Assembly: GCA_964464685.1 (NCBI GenBank)
Contig: CAYXGV010000026.1
Location: forward strand, 1-15,942
Origin: JABIBU01 sp964464685
GTDB lineage: Bacteria > Patescibacteriota > Patescibacteriia > Magasanikbacterales > UBA922
Direction: 5' to 3'
DNA length: 15,942 nucleotides
Each line of letters begins with the position of its first letter. Positions within the stretch are counted from its first letter, which is position 1. A program made the translations under genes and the position numbers. Positions 5,478 through 10,710 of this stretch are shown one piece after another. The notes under the pieces were generated by a model. The model searched no databases. It was not told the origin of the DNA and worked only from the letters and a program-made list of their open reading frames with translations.

Positions 5478-6560
5478 ATGAAAAAATTATTTTTAATTAT
5501 ACTAATTCTTTGTTTAGTAATTTTTGTTTGGTTTTTTATTTCAGAGATTTATACTGCCGAAGCACAAAAAATTGATAAAGTTATTTTTGAAGTAAAGCAG
5601 GGCGAATCAGTTGGGGAGTTGGCTGATCGTCTGAAAGATGAGCAAATTATCCGTAGTGCTTGGTTATTTAAAAAATATTTGGTTTACAAAGGTTTGGATA
5701 AAAAAGTTAATTATGGTGAATTTGAAGTTCAGTTGCCGATTACTATGGCTCGAGTAGCTCAGGCGTTGAGTCAGCCGGGGATGAGTGAGGAGGAAATAAC
5801 AATAATTCCCGGTTGGACTATTCATGATGTGGCTGTTTATTTTTCCTCCCAAGGTGCCATGCCTGCAGTCAGGCAGGGACCCATATCGGACGGGGAAAAT
5901 CAAGGTAAATTTCAAGAAGAGGAGATTACTCAGTATGTTGGTTTGCCGGCGGTAAATTACAAGGTTTCTAATTTATTTGCACCCAAAATTGATTATGATT
6001 TGAAAATTTTGCGAGACAAACCTTGGTACGTAAGTTATGAAGGTTATTTGGCACCAGAAACCTATAGAATTTATAAAAACTCTAGTATAGTTGATATTGT
6101 AAAAATATTATTAAACCAAAGAGAAAAAGAAATTACTACTGAAATGTGGGAAGATATAGAAAAGAGTGGCCATAGTTTTTTTGATATTTTAACTATGGCA
6201 AGTGTTTTGGAGCAAGAAGTTAGAAGTGTGGAAGATAGAAAAAAAGTAGCGGATATTTTTTGGCGTCGTTATAAAATGAATTGGGCTTTGCAGGCTGATT
6301 CTACTGTGCATTATGCAGTGGGCAAGAGCGGGGATGTATTTACAACTGCTGAAGATAGGGACAGTAATTCGCCTTGGAACACTTATAAATATCATGGCTT
6401 GCCAATGGGACCGATCTGCAATCCTTCTTTAGAATCAATCAACGCCGTTCTTTATCCAGAAGCAAATGATTATTGGTATTTTTTGACTGACAGCGATTGG
6501 GTGGTGCATTATGCTAAAGATTTGGAAGGACATAATGAGAATCGGGTTAGATATTTATAA
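5478..6560 (+). CDS. mltG: Endolytic murein transglycosylase MltG (YceG-like)
   Basis: This 360-aa membrane-anchored lytic transglycosylase cleaves nascent glycan strands outside the membrane. A single N-terminal transmembrane segment (4-23) precedes a LysM-like part (KVIFEVKQGESVGELADRL, 34-52) and the YceG domain. The catalytic block is MASVLEQEVRSVEDRKKVA (240-258) with E245 as the likely catalytic Glu. LQADSTVHYA (271-280), SPWNTYKYHGLPMGPICNP (298-316) and GHNENRV follow, as in the family. Residues 125-142 (QGAMPAVRQGPISDGEN region) are an insertion encoded by a GC-rich repeat with a small palindrome. I chose ATG 5478; the upstream in-frame ATG at 5424 lies in the palindrome and its translation IIYHLSHIIFH is repeat-derived. 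Confidence 0.93.
   Translation: MKKLFLIILILCLVIFVWFFISEIYTAEAQKIDKVIFEVKQGESVGELADRLKDEQIIRSAWLFKKYLVYKGLDKKVNYGEFEVQLPITMARVAQALSQPGMSEEEITIIPGWTIHDVAVYFSSQGAMPAVRQGPISDGENQGKFQEEEITQYVGLPAVNYKVSNLFAPKIDYDLKILRDKPWYVSYEGYLAPETYRIYKNSSIVDIVKILLNQREKEITTEMWEDIEKSGHSFFDILTMASVLEQEVRSVEDRKKVADIFWRRYKMNWALQADSTVHYAVGKSGDVFTTAEDRDSNSPWNTYKYHGLPMGPICNPSLESINAVLYPEANDYWYFLTDSDWVVHYAKDLEGHNENRVRYL
5855..5900. repeat. GC-rich repeat insertion inside mltG
   Basis: TGCCTG (5860-5865) and CAGGCA (5870-5875) form a small palindrome in a GC-rich patch running to about 5900 (CCCATATCGGACGGGG). It adds about 15 residues between two normal parts of the MltG fold and keeps the frame. Base composition differs sharply from the flanking AT-rich codons. 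Confidence 0.6.
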
Positions 6561-6565
6561 AGGAA

Positions 6566-6673
6566 GATACCAATATACTAATGGTACGAATGATACTAAT
6601 GGTATACGAATTCCTGGCTAGAAAAATATTAGTATACCATTAGTATAATTAGTAAAATTCGTATATTAGTATC
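6566..6673 (+). repeat. 107-bp palindromic element, copy 2 (ends 4 bases before queA)
   Basis: The left arm begins GATACCAATATACTAATGG and the right arm ends CGTATATTAGTATC. The centre is GAATTCC ... CTAGAAAAA (6608-6626), as in copy 1. It fills the whole mltG-queA gap, from six bases after the mltG stop to four bases before the queA ATG, so any queA mRNA reading through from mltG has this hairpin at its start site. Confidence 0.9.
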
Positions 6674-6677
6674 TTTT

Positions 6678-7874
6678 ATGTTAACATCAGACTTCAACTA
6701 CAATCTACCCCAAGAACTCATTGCCCAACATCCCGTTTCGCCACGGGATTCTTCGCGTTTGTTTGTGGTTGATAAAAAAAATAAAAAAACAGAACAAAAA
6801 CATTTTTATGATATTGTAGATTATTTGCAAAAGGGAGATTTGATTGTGTGGAATAATTCAAAAGTTTTTAAGGCAAGATTGTTTGGAGAGCTAGAGCCAG
6901 TTGATAAAAAAATTGAGAGGATATCAGCTCAGATGAAAGAACGAGATAAGAAAGATTCCTCGTCGCCTTTTGGGCTCGCTCGGAATAAACTTGTTGAAAT
7001 ATTTTTAGTCCGCCCCATGGAAAACGAAGGTGTTTGGAAAGTGCTAGGAAAACCAGGACGTCGAATGAAACCATGTATGATAGTTAGATTTGCCCCTGAT
7101 TTTTATTGTACTATTTTGGTTAAAGAACCTACCGGTGATATTTTAGTTCAATTTGAAGAAAATAGTGATGAAGTACGACAAAAGGCTAATAAATACGGTC
7201 ATATTCCGGTTCCGCCTTATGTAAAGGACGAGCCAGATCAGTTGGAAACTTATCAAACAGTATATGCCAATCCCGAAGGTTCGGTCGCAGCTCCTACGGC
7301 GGGTTTTCATTTTACTCCTGAGTTGATAGAAAAGTTAAAAAGCAAAGGTGTGGAATTTGCTGAAGTAACTTTGCACGTTGGTCTTGGGACTTTTCTTCCT
7401 GTTAAATCAGAACGAGTGGAAGATCACACTATGCATAGCGAGTGGGTAGAATTAAGTCAGGAAAATGCTGATAAAATTAATAAGGCGAAAGCTGAAGGAA
7501 GACGAGTTGTTGCGGTTGGGACAACGACGGTGAGGACACTTGAGGGAATTGCCCAACTGGGTCTCCCCCCTAATAAGGGGGGAAAAAGGGGGGTGTTGGG
7601 GTCGCTCAGCGAACACCCCCTCTGTCTCCCCCTTATTAGGGGGAGGAATGTGCTAAGAACTTATACGGGCGATATAAACATCTTCATTACCCCAGGATTC
7701 GATTTTAAGGTTGCAGACGCAATGATTACGAATTTTCATTTACCAAAGTCAACACTTCTCATGCTGGTGTCGGCATTTGCCGAAGATAGAGAATTTATGT
7801 TGAATTGTTATAAAAAAGCGGTTGAGGAAAAATATAGATTTTATAGTTTTGGGGATGCAATGTTAATAAAATGA
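6678..7874 (+). CDS. queA: S-adenosylmethionine:tRNA ribosyltransferase-isomerase QueA
   Basis: QueA transfers the ribosyl part of SAM to preQ1-modified tRNA, making epoxyqueuosine. At 398 aa it is about 50 residues longer than usual. Family blocks are DFNYNLPQELIAQHPVSPRD (5-24), SSRLFVVD, DLIVWNNSKVFKARLFG (54-70), GHIPVPPY (174-181), TVYANPEGSVAAPTAGFHFT (194-213), LHVGLGTFLPV (232-242), HSEW, VGTTTVRTLEG (280-290) and NFHLPKSTLLMLVSAFA (352-368), ending YRFYSFGDAMLI. Two insertions explain the extra length: about 73-103, with a GC-rich end (SSSPFGLARN), and 293-325, encoded by a nested palindrome. The ATG at 6678 has no SD. Confidence 0.95.
   Translation: MLTSDFNYNLPQELIAQHPVSPRDSSRLFVVDKKNKKTEQKHFYDIVDYLQKGDLIVWNNSKVFKARLFGELEPVDKKIERISAQMKERDKKDSSSPFGLARNKLVEIFLVRPMENEGVWKVLGKPGRRMKPCMIVRFAPDFYCTILVKEPTGDILVQFEENSDEVRQKANKYGHIPVPPYVKDEPDQLETYQTVYANPEGSVAAPTAGFHFTPELIEKLKSKGVEFAEVTLHVGLGTFLPVKSERVEDHTMHSEWVELSQENADKINKAKAEGRRVVAVGTTTVRTLEGIAQLGLPPNKGGKRGVLGSLSEHPLCLPLIRGRNVLRTYTGDINIFITPGFDFKVADAMITNFHLPKSTLLMLVSAFAEDREFMLNCYKKAVEEKYRFYSFGDAMLIK
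7562..7645. repeat. Nested GC-rich palindrome inserted in frame in queA
   Basis: The outer arms CTCCCCCCTAATAAGGGGG and CCCCCTTATTAGGGGGAG are near-perfect inverted copies. An inner pair, GGGTGTTGGGG and AACACCCCC, brackets TCGCTCAGCG. The stretch is extremely G/C-rich in an AT-rich gene. It encodes roughly QueA residues 295-323, a segment absent from ordinary QueA. A related CCCCCCTTGATAGGGGGG sits in uvrD at 15067-15084. Confidence 0.88.
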
Positions 7875-7922
7875 TACGGATATGCGGATTTTATGCGGAT
7901 GACGCAGATTATGCGGATTTTA
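7875..7922. repeat. GCGGAT/GCAGAT word repeats after queA
   Basis: The stretch repeats ATGCGGATTTTATGCGGAT-like words about four times with little spacing. Similar words (CACAGATGACACGGATTATT, CGCAGATTAATGCGGAT) occur in frame in the uvrD tail at 15729-15769. Nothing else is seen between the queA stop and the promoter at 7968. Confidence 0.6.
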
Positions 7923-7967
7923 AAAATATGAAGATTAATTTTGAAGAAAAATTTAAAATATTACCTC

Positions 7968-7996
7968 TTGACAAAAGGGCAAAAATGTGCTATAAT
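7968..7996 (+). promoter_or_regulatory. Perfect-consensus sigma70-type promoter
   Basis: TTGACA (7968-7973), a 17-nt spacer and TATAAT (7991-7996) match the consensus exactly. Predicted start is near 8003, about 27 nt before the ATG at 8030. High expression of a very small gene is implied. Confidence 0.85.
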
Positions 7997-8029
7997 ATAT
8001 TATATAGTTAATTCATTAATTATAAAAAT

Positions 8030-8297
8030 ATGGCTGAAGTTTGGCGTAGTAGTGAATTTGATAAACCTAAATTACCCGGACGAGCCAATGAGGGTGTTGG
8101 TCGTTTGCGAGTAGTAGAGGGGGAAGAATTGCCTAAACCAAGGAAACGGGGGGGGTATAGGTGCATCTCGTATGGCTGAAGTACCTGAAGGTGGAGAAGG
8201 TTTAGCTGAACATTTAAAAAGATTTTTGGCAGAAAAAAAAGCTGGAAGAAAAAATCTTGATTTTGAAAAGCCAAAAGATAATTTTACAATAAATTAA
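8030..8297 (+). CDS. Small hydrophilic protein of unknown function, frame broken at a run of eight G
   Basis: The ATG at 8030 opens a 49-codon frame (MAEVWRSSEFDKPKLPGRAN...) that ends at TGA 8177-8179. Eight G occur at 8148-8155. With one G fewer the frame would run on through GGIGASRMAEVPEGGEG to the TAA at 8295-8297, giving an 88-residue basic, Gly/Lys/Glu-rich protein. The second part alone could start at ATG 8172 (41 aa), overlapping the first by eight bases. A perfect promoter precedes and a clean terminator follows, so the unit is real and monocistronic. The break may be an assembly error, a true mutation or slippage. No SD is seen and I recognise no family. Confidence 0.65.
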
Positions 8298-8302
8298 AAA
8301 AT

Positions 8303-8328
8303 AAAATACGCCATTACGGCGTATTTTT
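8303..8328 (+). terminator. Rho-independent terminator of the small gene
   Basis: AAAATACGCC (8303-8312) pairs exactly with GGCGTATTTT (8318-8327), with a 5-nt loop and a T-run on the plus strand. An A-run before it lets it serve the converging minus-strand gene at 8346 as well. Confidence 0.85.
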
Positions 8329-8345
8329 AATTAATAAATTTTTAT

Positions 8346-9056
8346 CTAGACAGCCAGTCTAATTCTTTCTTCGGGTTCGTTTAGGGCTTCAATCAAGGTT
8401 GATTTCATTGCTTCTACTAATTGTTCCAAATCATCTACCATTTCATCAGTGACAACACAGCCATTTTTTGGATCCATTAAATCTTTTTTATAGGCTTCAT
8501 GCAGTGATCCAAAGTCATTTTTTACTTCGGCTAATAATTGTTCCATTTGTGGAATATTTTCTTTGTCTATGTTTCTTATTTCAGCTAATTCTTCAGCTGC
8601 GAGTTGGTAGGTGCCACGAACTAAAATTATGCCAAGCCAAGCCGGTTGTTGGCCACCATATTTTGATATAATTGATTGTGGAATTTGGTGTGTACATTCA
8701 CTGCTTAGATGTCGAATATTGTCTTGGACAGTTTTAATTTCTGCAAATAATTTTTGATAAAGAACATCAATCAAATCGGCATCAAAATTAAATTCTCTTA
8801 GAGTTTCAATCACCAATTGAGACTGACCGATAACAGAACTAAAAGCGTTTATGGTATAACGGTTTTTTGTTTGGCCTTTTTTTGCTTCTTTTTCACCAAC
8901 CACCCATTCTTTTGTTCTGGGATAATGATCTAAAATCCCACTGACTGCATTCAATTGTGTTTTTAATAATTGTTTAGGATCTTCAATTTCACCTGCTTCT
9001 ATGGGTGGTAGATGTTTTATTGGTTCGGGATATGTGCCATTTAAGTCAGGTTGCAT
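8346..9056 (-). CDS. Unknown 236-aa helical protein
   Basis: I recognise no family. The protein is acidic and looks almost entirely alpha-helical, with no transmembrane segment or signal peptide. It has a Pro-rich start (MQPDLNGTYPEPIKHLPP) followed by heptad-like helices rich in Glu, Leu and Ile. Two cysteines (in SSECTHQ and NGCVV) are far apart and form no metal motif. The ATG at 9056 lies 11 bases after the stop of the YhhQ-type transporter gene, so the two are probably co-transcribed. That link is positional only. It converges on the frameshifted small gene, sharing the hairpin at 8303-8328. Confidence 0.8.
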   Translation of the reverse strand: MQPDLNGTYPEPIKHLPPIEAGEIEDPKQLLKTQLNAVSGILDHYPRTKEWVVGEKEAKKGQTKNRYTINAFSSVIGQSQLVIETLREFNFDADLIDVLYQKLFAEIKTVQDNIRHLSSECTHQIPQSIISKYGGQQPAWLGIILVRGTYQLAAEELAEIRNIDKENIPQMEQLLAEVKNDFGSLHEAYKKDLMDPKNGCVVTDEMVDDLEQLVEAMKSTLIEALNEPEERIRLAV

Positions 9057-9067
9057 ATAAATAATAT

Positions 9068-9733
9068 TTACAATTTAATTGGATTAAAATCAGTTTGTTT
9101 GTCATAAAAATCTTCGCTCTCTTTTTTCTTAAGGTAAGACACGACGCGGTAGGTGATAGGTAGGAGTATTATTTCCACCATTATTTTGAAAATATAATTA
9201 ACAATCCAAATTGTCCAAATTAAACTCCAAGGCAAGATTCCAGCAAAGGCAATTACTAAAAAAATAGTAGTATCAAAAAATTGTCCGATTATAGTTGAAC
9301 CGATGGCACGTAACCAAAACTTTTTGCCAGCTGTTTTTATTTTTAATTTTGCCAGCACATAACTGTTTACAAATTCACCAACCAAATAGGCGACCAAACT
9401 AGCCAAGACAATTCTCCAAACAACTCCCAAAATATTATCAAATGATTCTTGTAATCCCCACATCGGGTCGGCTGGTAATTTGCCCACTATCCAAAAAGTT
9501 AAAACCATTAGTAAATTCATAGCAAAGCCAATCCAGATAACGCGTCGAGCTCGAGCATAACCGTAAACCTCGGTCAAAATATCGCCAAATAAATATGCCA
9601 GTGGAAACAAAATTGTTCCACCATCAAAAGATAACCAGCCAACGGCAGCAATTTTGGCGCTGGTAATATTAGATAAAATTAGGACAGTGGCAAATGTGAC
9701 GGTAATTAAATCAAGATATTTGTAGGGTTTCAT
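9068..9733 (-). CDS. yhhQ: Queuosine-precursor transporter, YhhQ/VUT family
   Basis: These 221 residues form about six transmembrane segments. The family (DUF165, COG1738) imports queuosine precursors such as preQ0 or preQ1. Diagnostic blocks are ILSNITSAKIAAV (19-31), FDGGTILFPLAYLFGDILTE (36-55), VYGYARARRVIW (56-67) and LRAIGSTIIGQFFDTTIFL in the second half, all typical. I chose ATG 9733: the open frame goes back to 9838, but that part (SLTPYSLFLTPYCF) is translated tandem repeat, not a signal. queA and tgt, the two enzymes that would use the imported base, lie on either side in this window. Confidence 0.88.
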   Translation of the reverse strand: MKPYKYLDLITVTFATVLILSNITSAKIAAVGWLSFDGGTILFPLAYLFGDILTEVYGYARARRVIWIGFAMNLLMVLTFWIVGKLPADPMWGLQESFDNILGVVWRIVLASLVAYLVGEFVNSYVLAKLKIKTAGKKFWLRAIGSTIIGQFFDTTIFLVIAFAGILPWSLIWTIWIVNYIFKIMVEIILLPITYRVVSYLKKKESEDFYDKQTDFNPIKL

Positions 9734-9741
9734 AATAAAAC

Positions 9742-9840
9742 AGTAAGGAGTAAGGAATAAGGAGTAAGGAGTAAGTGAACGATAAACAAATAACAGTTGG
9801 CAGATAACAGATAACATGACACACGACCCACATAACATGT
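9742..9840. repeat. Mixed tandem word repeats upstream of yhhQ
   Basis: Several short-word repeats are joined: AGTAAGGAGTAAGGAATAAG and further GTAAGGA units (9742-9774), ACAGATAACAGATAACA (about 9797-9814) and GACACACGACCCACATAACA (from 9817). The last is the same word as the arms of the 2506-2584 element. No opposite arm is seen, so these look like half-elements or relics. They create a false N-terminal extension of the yhhQ frame. Confidence 0.65.
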
Positions 9841-9872
9841 AACTTTTGACTTTATGGACTTTATAAACTTTA

Positions 9873-9906
9873 TTCAGCCAGAGGACGGATCAGTCCTCTG
9901 GCTGAA
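9873..9906. repeat. GGATC-centred hairpin
   Basis: TTCAGCCAGAGGAC (9873-9886) and GTCCTCTGGCTGAA (9893-9906) form a perfect 14-bp stem around GGATCA. The core is the same type as 562-593 and 399-427. It lies between the divergent yhhQ and 10028 genes; no U-run follows. Confidence 0.8.
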
Positions 9907-9963
9907 ACTTTCCCACTTATTTTACCCTACTTATAATCAAGAGTCAAAAAGCTAGAAATTAAT

Positions 9964-9991
9964 TTGACAATGGTTTATTTTGTAGTATAAT
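9964..9991 (+). promoter_or_regulatory. Consensus sigma70-type promoter for the 76-aa gene
   Basis: TTGACA (9964-9969), a 16-nt spacer and TATAAT (9986-9991). Predicted start is near 9998, giving a 30-nt leader carrying GGAGG at 10016-10020, seven bases before the ATG. Confidence 0.85.
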
Positions 9992-10027
9992 TTTAACAAA
10001 GGTCAATTCACCAATGGAGGAATCATC

Positions 10028-10258
10028 ATGCAACGCAAGTTGGTTATGTGTCTGTCAAAAAAGGCGTATGTGGTAACTTATCGCCTAACTAATCCTCTTC
10101 TTTCTTGGTTATATGGTCACCACAATTTTCCGTTGCGAAATTTGATTTGCAATGTGGTTGAGTGGCCACTGGCTCGACTGATGAGAATCAACACCGAGTT
10201 TGAGCTTGTTGACATTATTGACCGGAAAGCGAGCCAATTGCTGGATGGACAAGAATGA
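10028..10258 (+). CDS. Unknown 76-aa basic protein with strong promoter and SD
   Basis: The gene has an exact GGAGG 7 bases before the ATG and a consensus promoter, unlike the large genes here. The product (MQRKLVMCLSKKAYVVTYRL ...) is basic in its first half and acidic at the end (ELVDIIDRKASQLLDGQE). It has no clear transmembrane helix and no motif I recognise. Codon choice (CTG, CGC, GAG) is somewhat GC-richer than in neighbours. The stop overlaps an ATG (ATGA at 10255-10258) that opens a 13-codon frame (MMPKEVNRLSSPS) ending in the structured region downstream. A leader-peptide-like role for that is speculative. Confidence 0.7.
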   Translation: MQRKLVMCLSKKAYVVTYRLTNPLLSWLYGHHNFPLRNLICNVVEWPLARLMRINTEFELVDIIDRKASQLLDGQE

Positions 10259-10263
10259 TGCCG

Positions 10264-10343
10264 AAGGAGGTGAATAGACTTTCGTCACCCTCCTGAGATA
10301 GTTTTTATCAAGGTAAAAATTATCTTAGGAGTTTAGGGTGACG
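10264..10343 (+). ncRNA. Structured RNA with two mutually exclusive hairpins
   Basis: The 3' region of the 76-aa gene's transcript can fold in two ways. Stem A: AAGGAGGTGA (10264-10273), a perfect SD-like sequence, pairs with TCACCCTCCT (10285-10294) over nine pairs with one bulged C. Stem B: 10283-10307 pairs with 10314-10343 over 25 pairs with one 5-nt bulge (10330-10334) and a 6-nt loop. Both use 10285-10294, so they exclude each other. A terminator follows at 10345. The arrangement resembles an attenuator or switch in shape. I recognise no known riboswitch class, and it could simply be a stable 3' end structure. Confidence 0.5.
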
Positions 10344-10344
10344 T

Positions 10345-10377
10345 AAAAGTGTACCAGAGATGGTATACTTTTTATTT
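10345..10377 (+). terminator. Terminator with GAGA tetraloop
   Basis: AAAAGTGTACCA (10345-10356) pairs with TGGTATACTTTT (10361-10372), 12 pairs including one G-T, around a GAGA loop, with a T-rich end (TTATTT). On the minus strand a shorter T-run also follows the stem, so it may serve the converging small gene too. Confidence 0.8.
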
Positions 10378-10388
10378 AGAGAGTTGTG

Positions 10389-10423
10389 GGGAGCATCGGT
10401 CGGTTGAGCCGGCCGATGCTCCC
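10389..10423. terminator. GC-rich hairpin downstream of the 42-aa membrane protein gene
   Basis: GGGAGCATCGGTCGG (10389-10403) pairs with CCGGCCGATGCTCCC (10409-10423), 15 pairs with one wobble or mismatch depending on strand, and a 5-nt loop. It is very stable for this genome. No U-run follows directly on the minus strand, so it may protect the 3' end or pause polymerase ahead of the hairpin at 10345-10377. Confidence 0.6.
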
Positions 10424-10431
10424 GGGTGGGG

Positions 10432-10560
10432 TCAGTGGATGTCGCCGGGTGGCAAGTTGAACTGCTTGTTGTCGCGGTGGCGCTTGAAAAGACCAATTGC
10501 CACTAGAGAAGCCACTCCTAGAATAATCAAAACCCAATAGATGTCGGGCAGTGCTTCCAA
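10432..10560 (-). CDS. Small single-span membrane protein, 42 aa, TTG start
   Basis: A near-perfect SD (AAGGAGGTG) stands six bases before a TTG codon at 10560. The frame gives MEALPDIYWVLIILGVASLV, continuing AIGLFKRHRDNKQFNLPPGDIH. Residues 8-25 form one hydrophobic helix, followed by a basic KRHR stop-transfer and a short polar tail, so N-out/C-in by the positive-inside rule. A consensus promoter lies upstream (10614-10641) and GC-rich hairpins downstream. A GTG two codons earlier opens another frame with no such character, which I rejected. No ATG start exists, and the function is unknown. It converges on the 76-aa gene and shares its style of promoter and SD. Confidence 0.75.
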   Translation of the reverse strand: MEALPDIYWVLIILGVASLVAIGLFKRHRDNKQFNLPPGDIH

Positions 10561-10613
10561 AGTACACCTCCTTCGCGCTCGGGGCGCGTAAGTTGAGATA
10601 ATGAACTATCCAT

Positions 10614-10641
10614 ATAATATAACTTTGAGAATTATTGTCAA
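10614..10641 (-). promoter_or_regulatory. Sigma70-type promoter for the 42-aa membrane protein
   Basis: On the minus strand, TTGACA (10641-10636), a 16-nt spacer and TATTAT (10619-10614). Predicted start is near 10607, with a 45-50-nt leader that contains a small GC-rich hairpin (ACGCGCCCCGAGCGCG) just before the SD. Confidence 0.8.
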
Positions 10642-10656
10642 GTTATTTTTTATTTT

Positions 10657-10710
10657 ATCCAGCACCATAAAAAACACAAATGTAAACTAGTGTTTTTTAT
10701 GGTGCTGGAT
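10657..10710. repeat. Perfect 21-bp inverted repeat spanning the tgt stop codon
   Basis: Bases 10657-10677 are the exact reverse complement of 10690-10710, with a 12-nt loop. The right arm contains the tgt stop (10697-10699) and the last codons (N-P-A-P). The left arm lies just upstream of the promoter at 10641. The stem probably ends or stabilises the tgt mRNA, although no U-run follows on the minus strand. Confidence 0.85.

Noticed and set aside
6730..6749. ATCCCG ... CGGGAT palindrome in queA
   Set aside because: It encodes the conserved HPVSPRD block of QueA, so it is native sequence and not an insert.
9734..9838. 35-residue N-terminal extension of the YhhQ-type transporter
   Set aside because: It translates TAAGGAG and CACACGACC word repeats; the family start fits ATG 9733.
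10376..10567. 63-codon minus-strand frame starting GTG near 10567
   Set aside because: It overlaps the 42-aa membrane protein in another frame; only the TTG frame gives a membrane helix and fits the SD spacing.
9964..10641. Convergent small-gene pair as a toxin-antitoxin system
   Set aside because: The genes are convergent with separate promoters and neither product matches a toxin or antitoxin family I know; the 42-aa protein resembles a type I toxin only in having one membrane helix.
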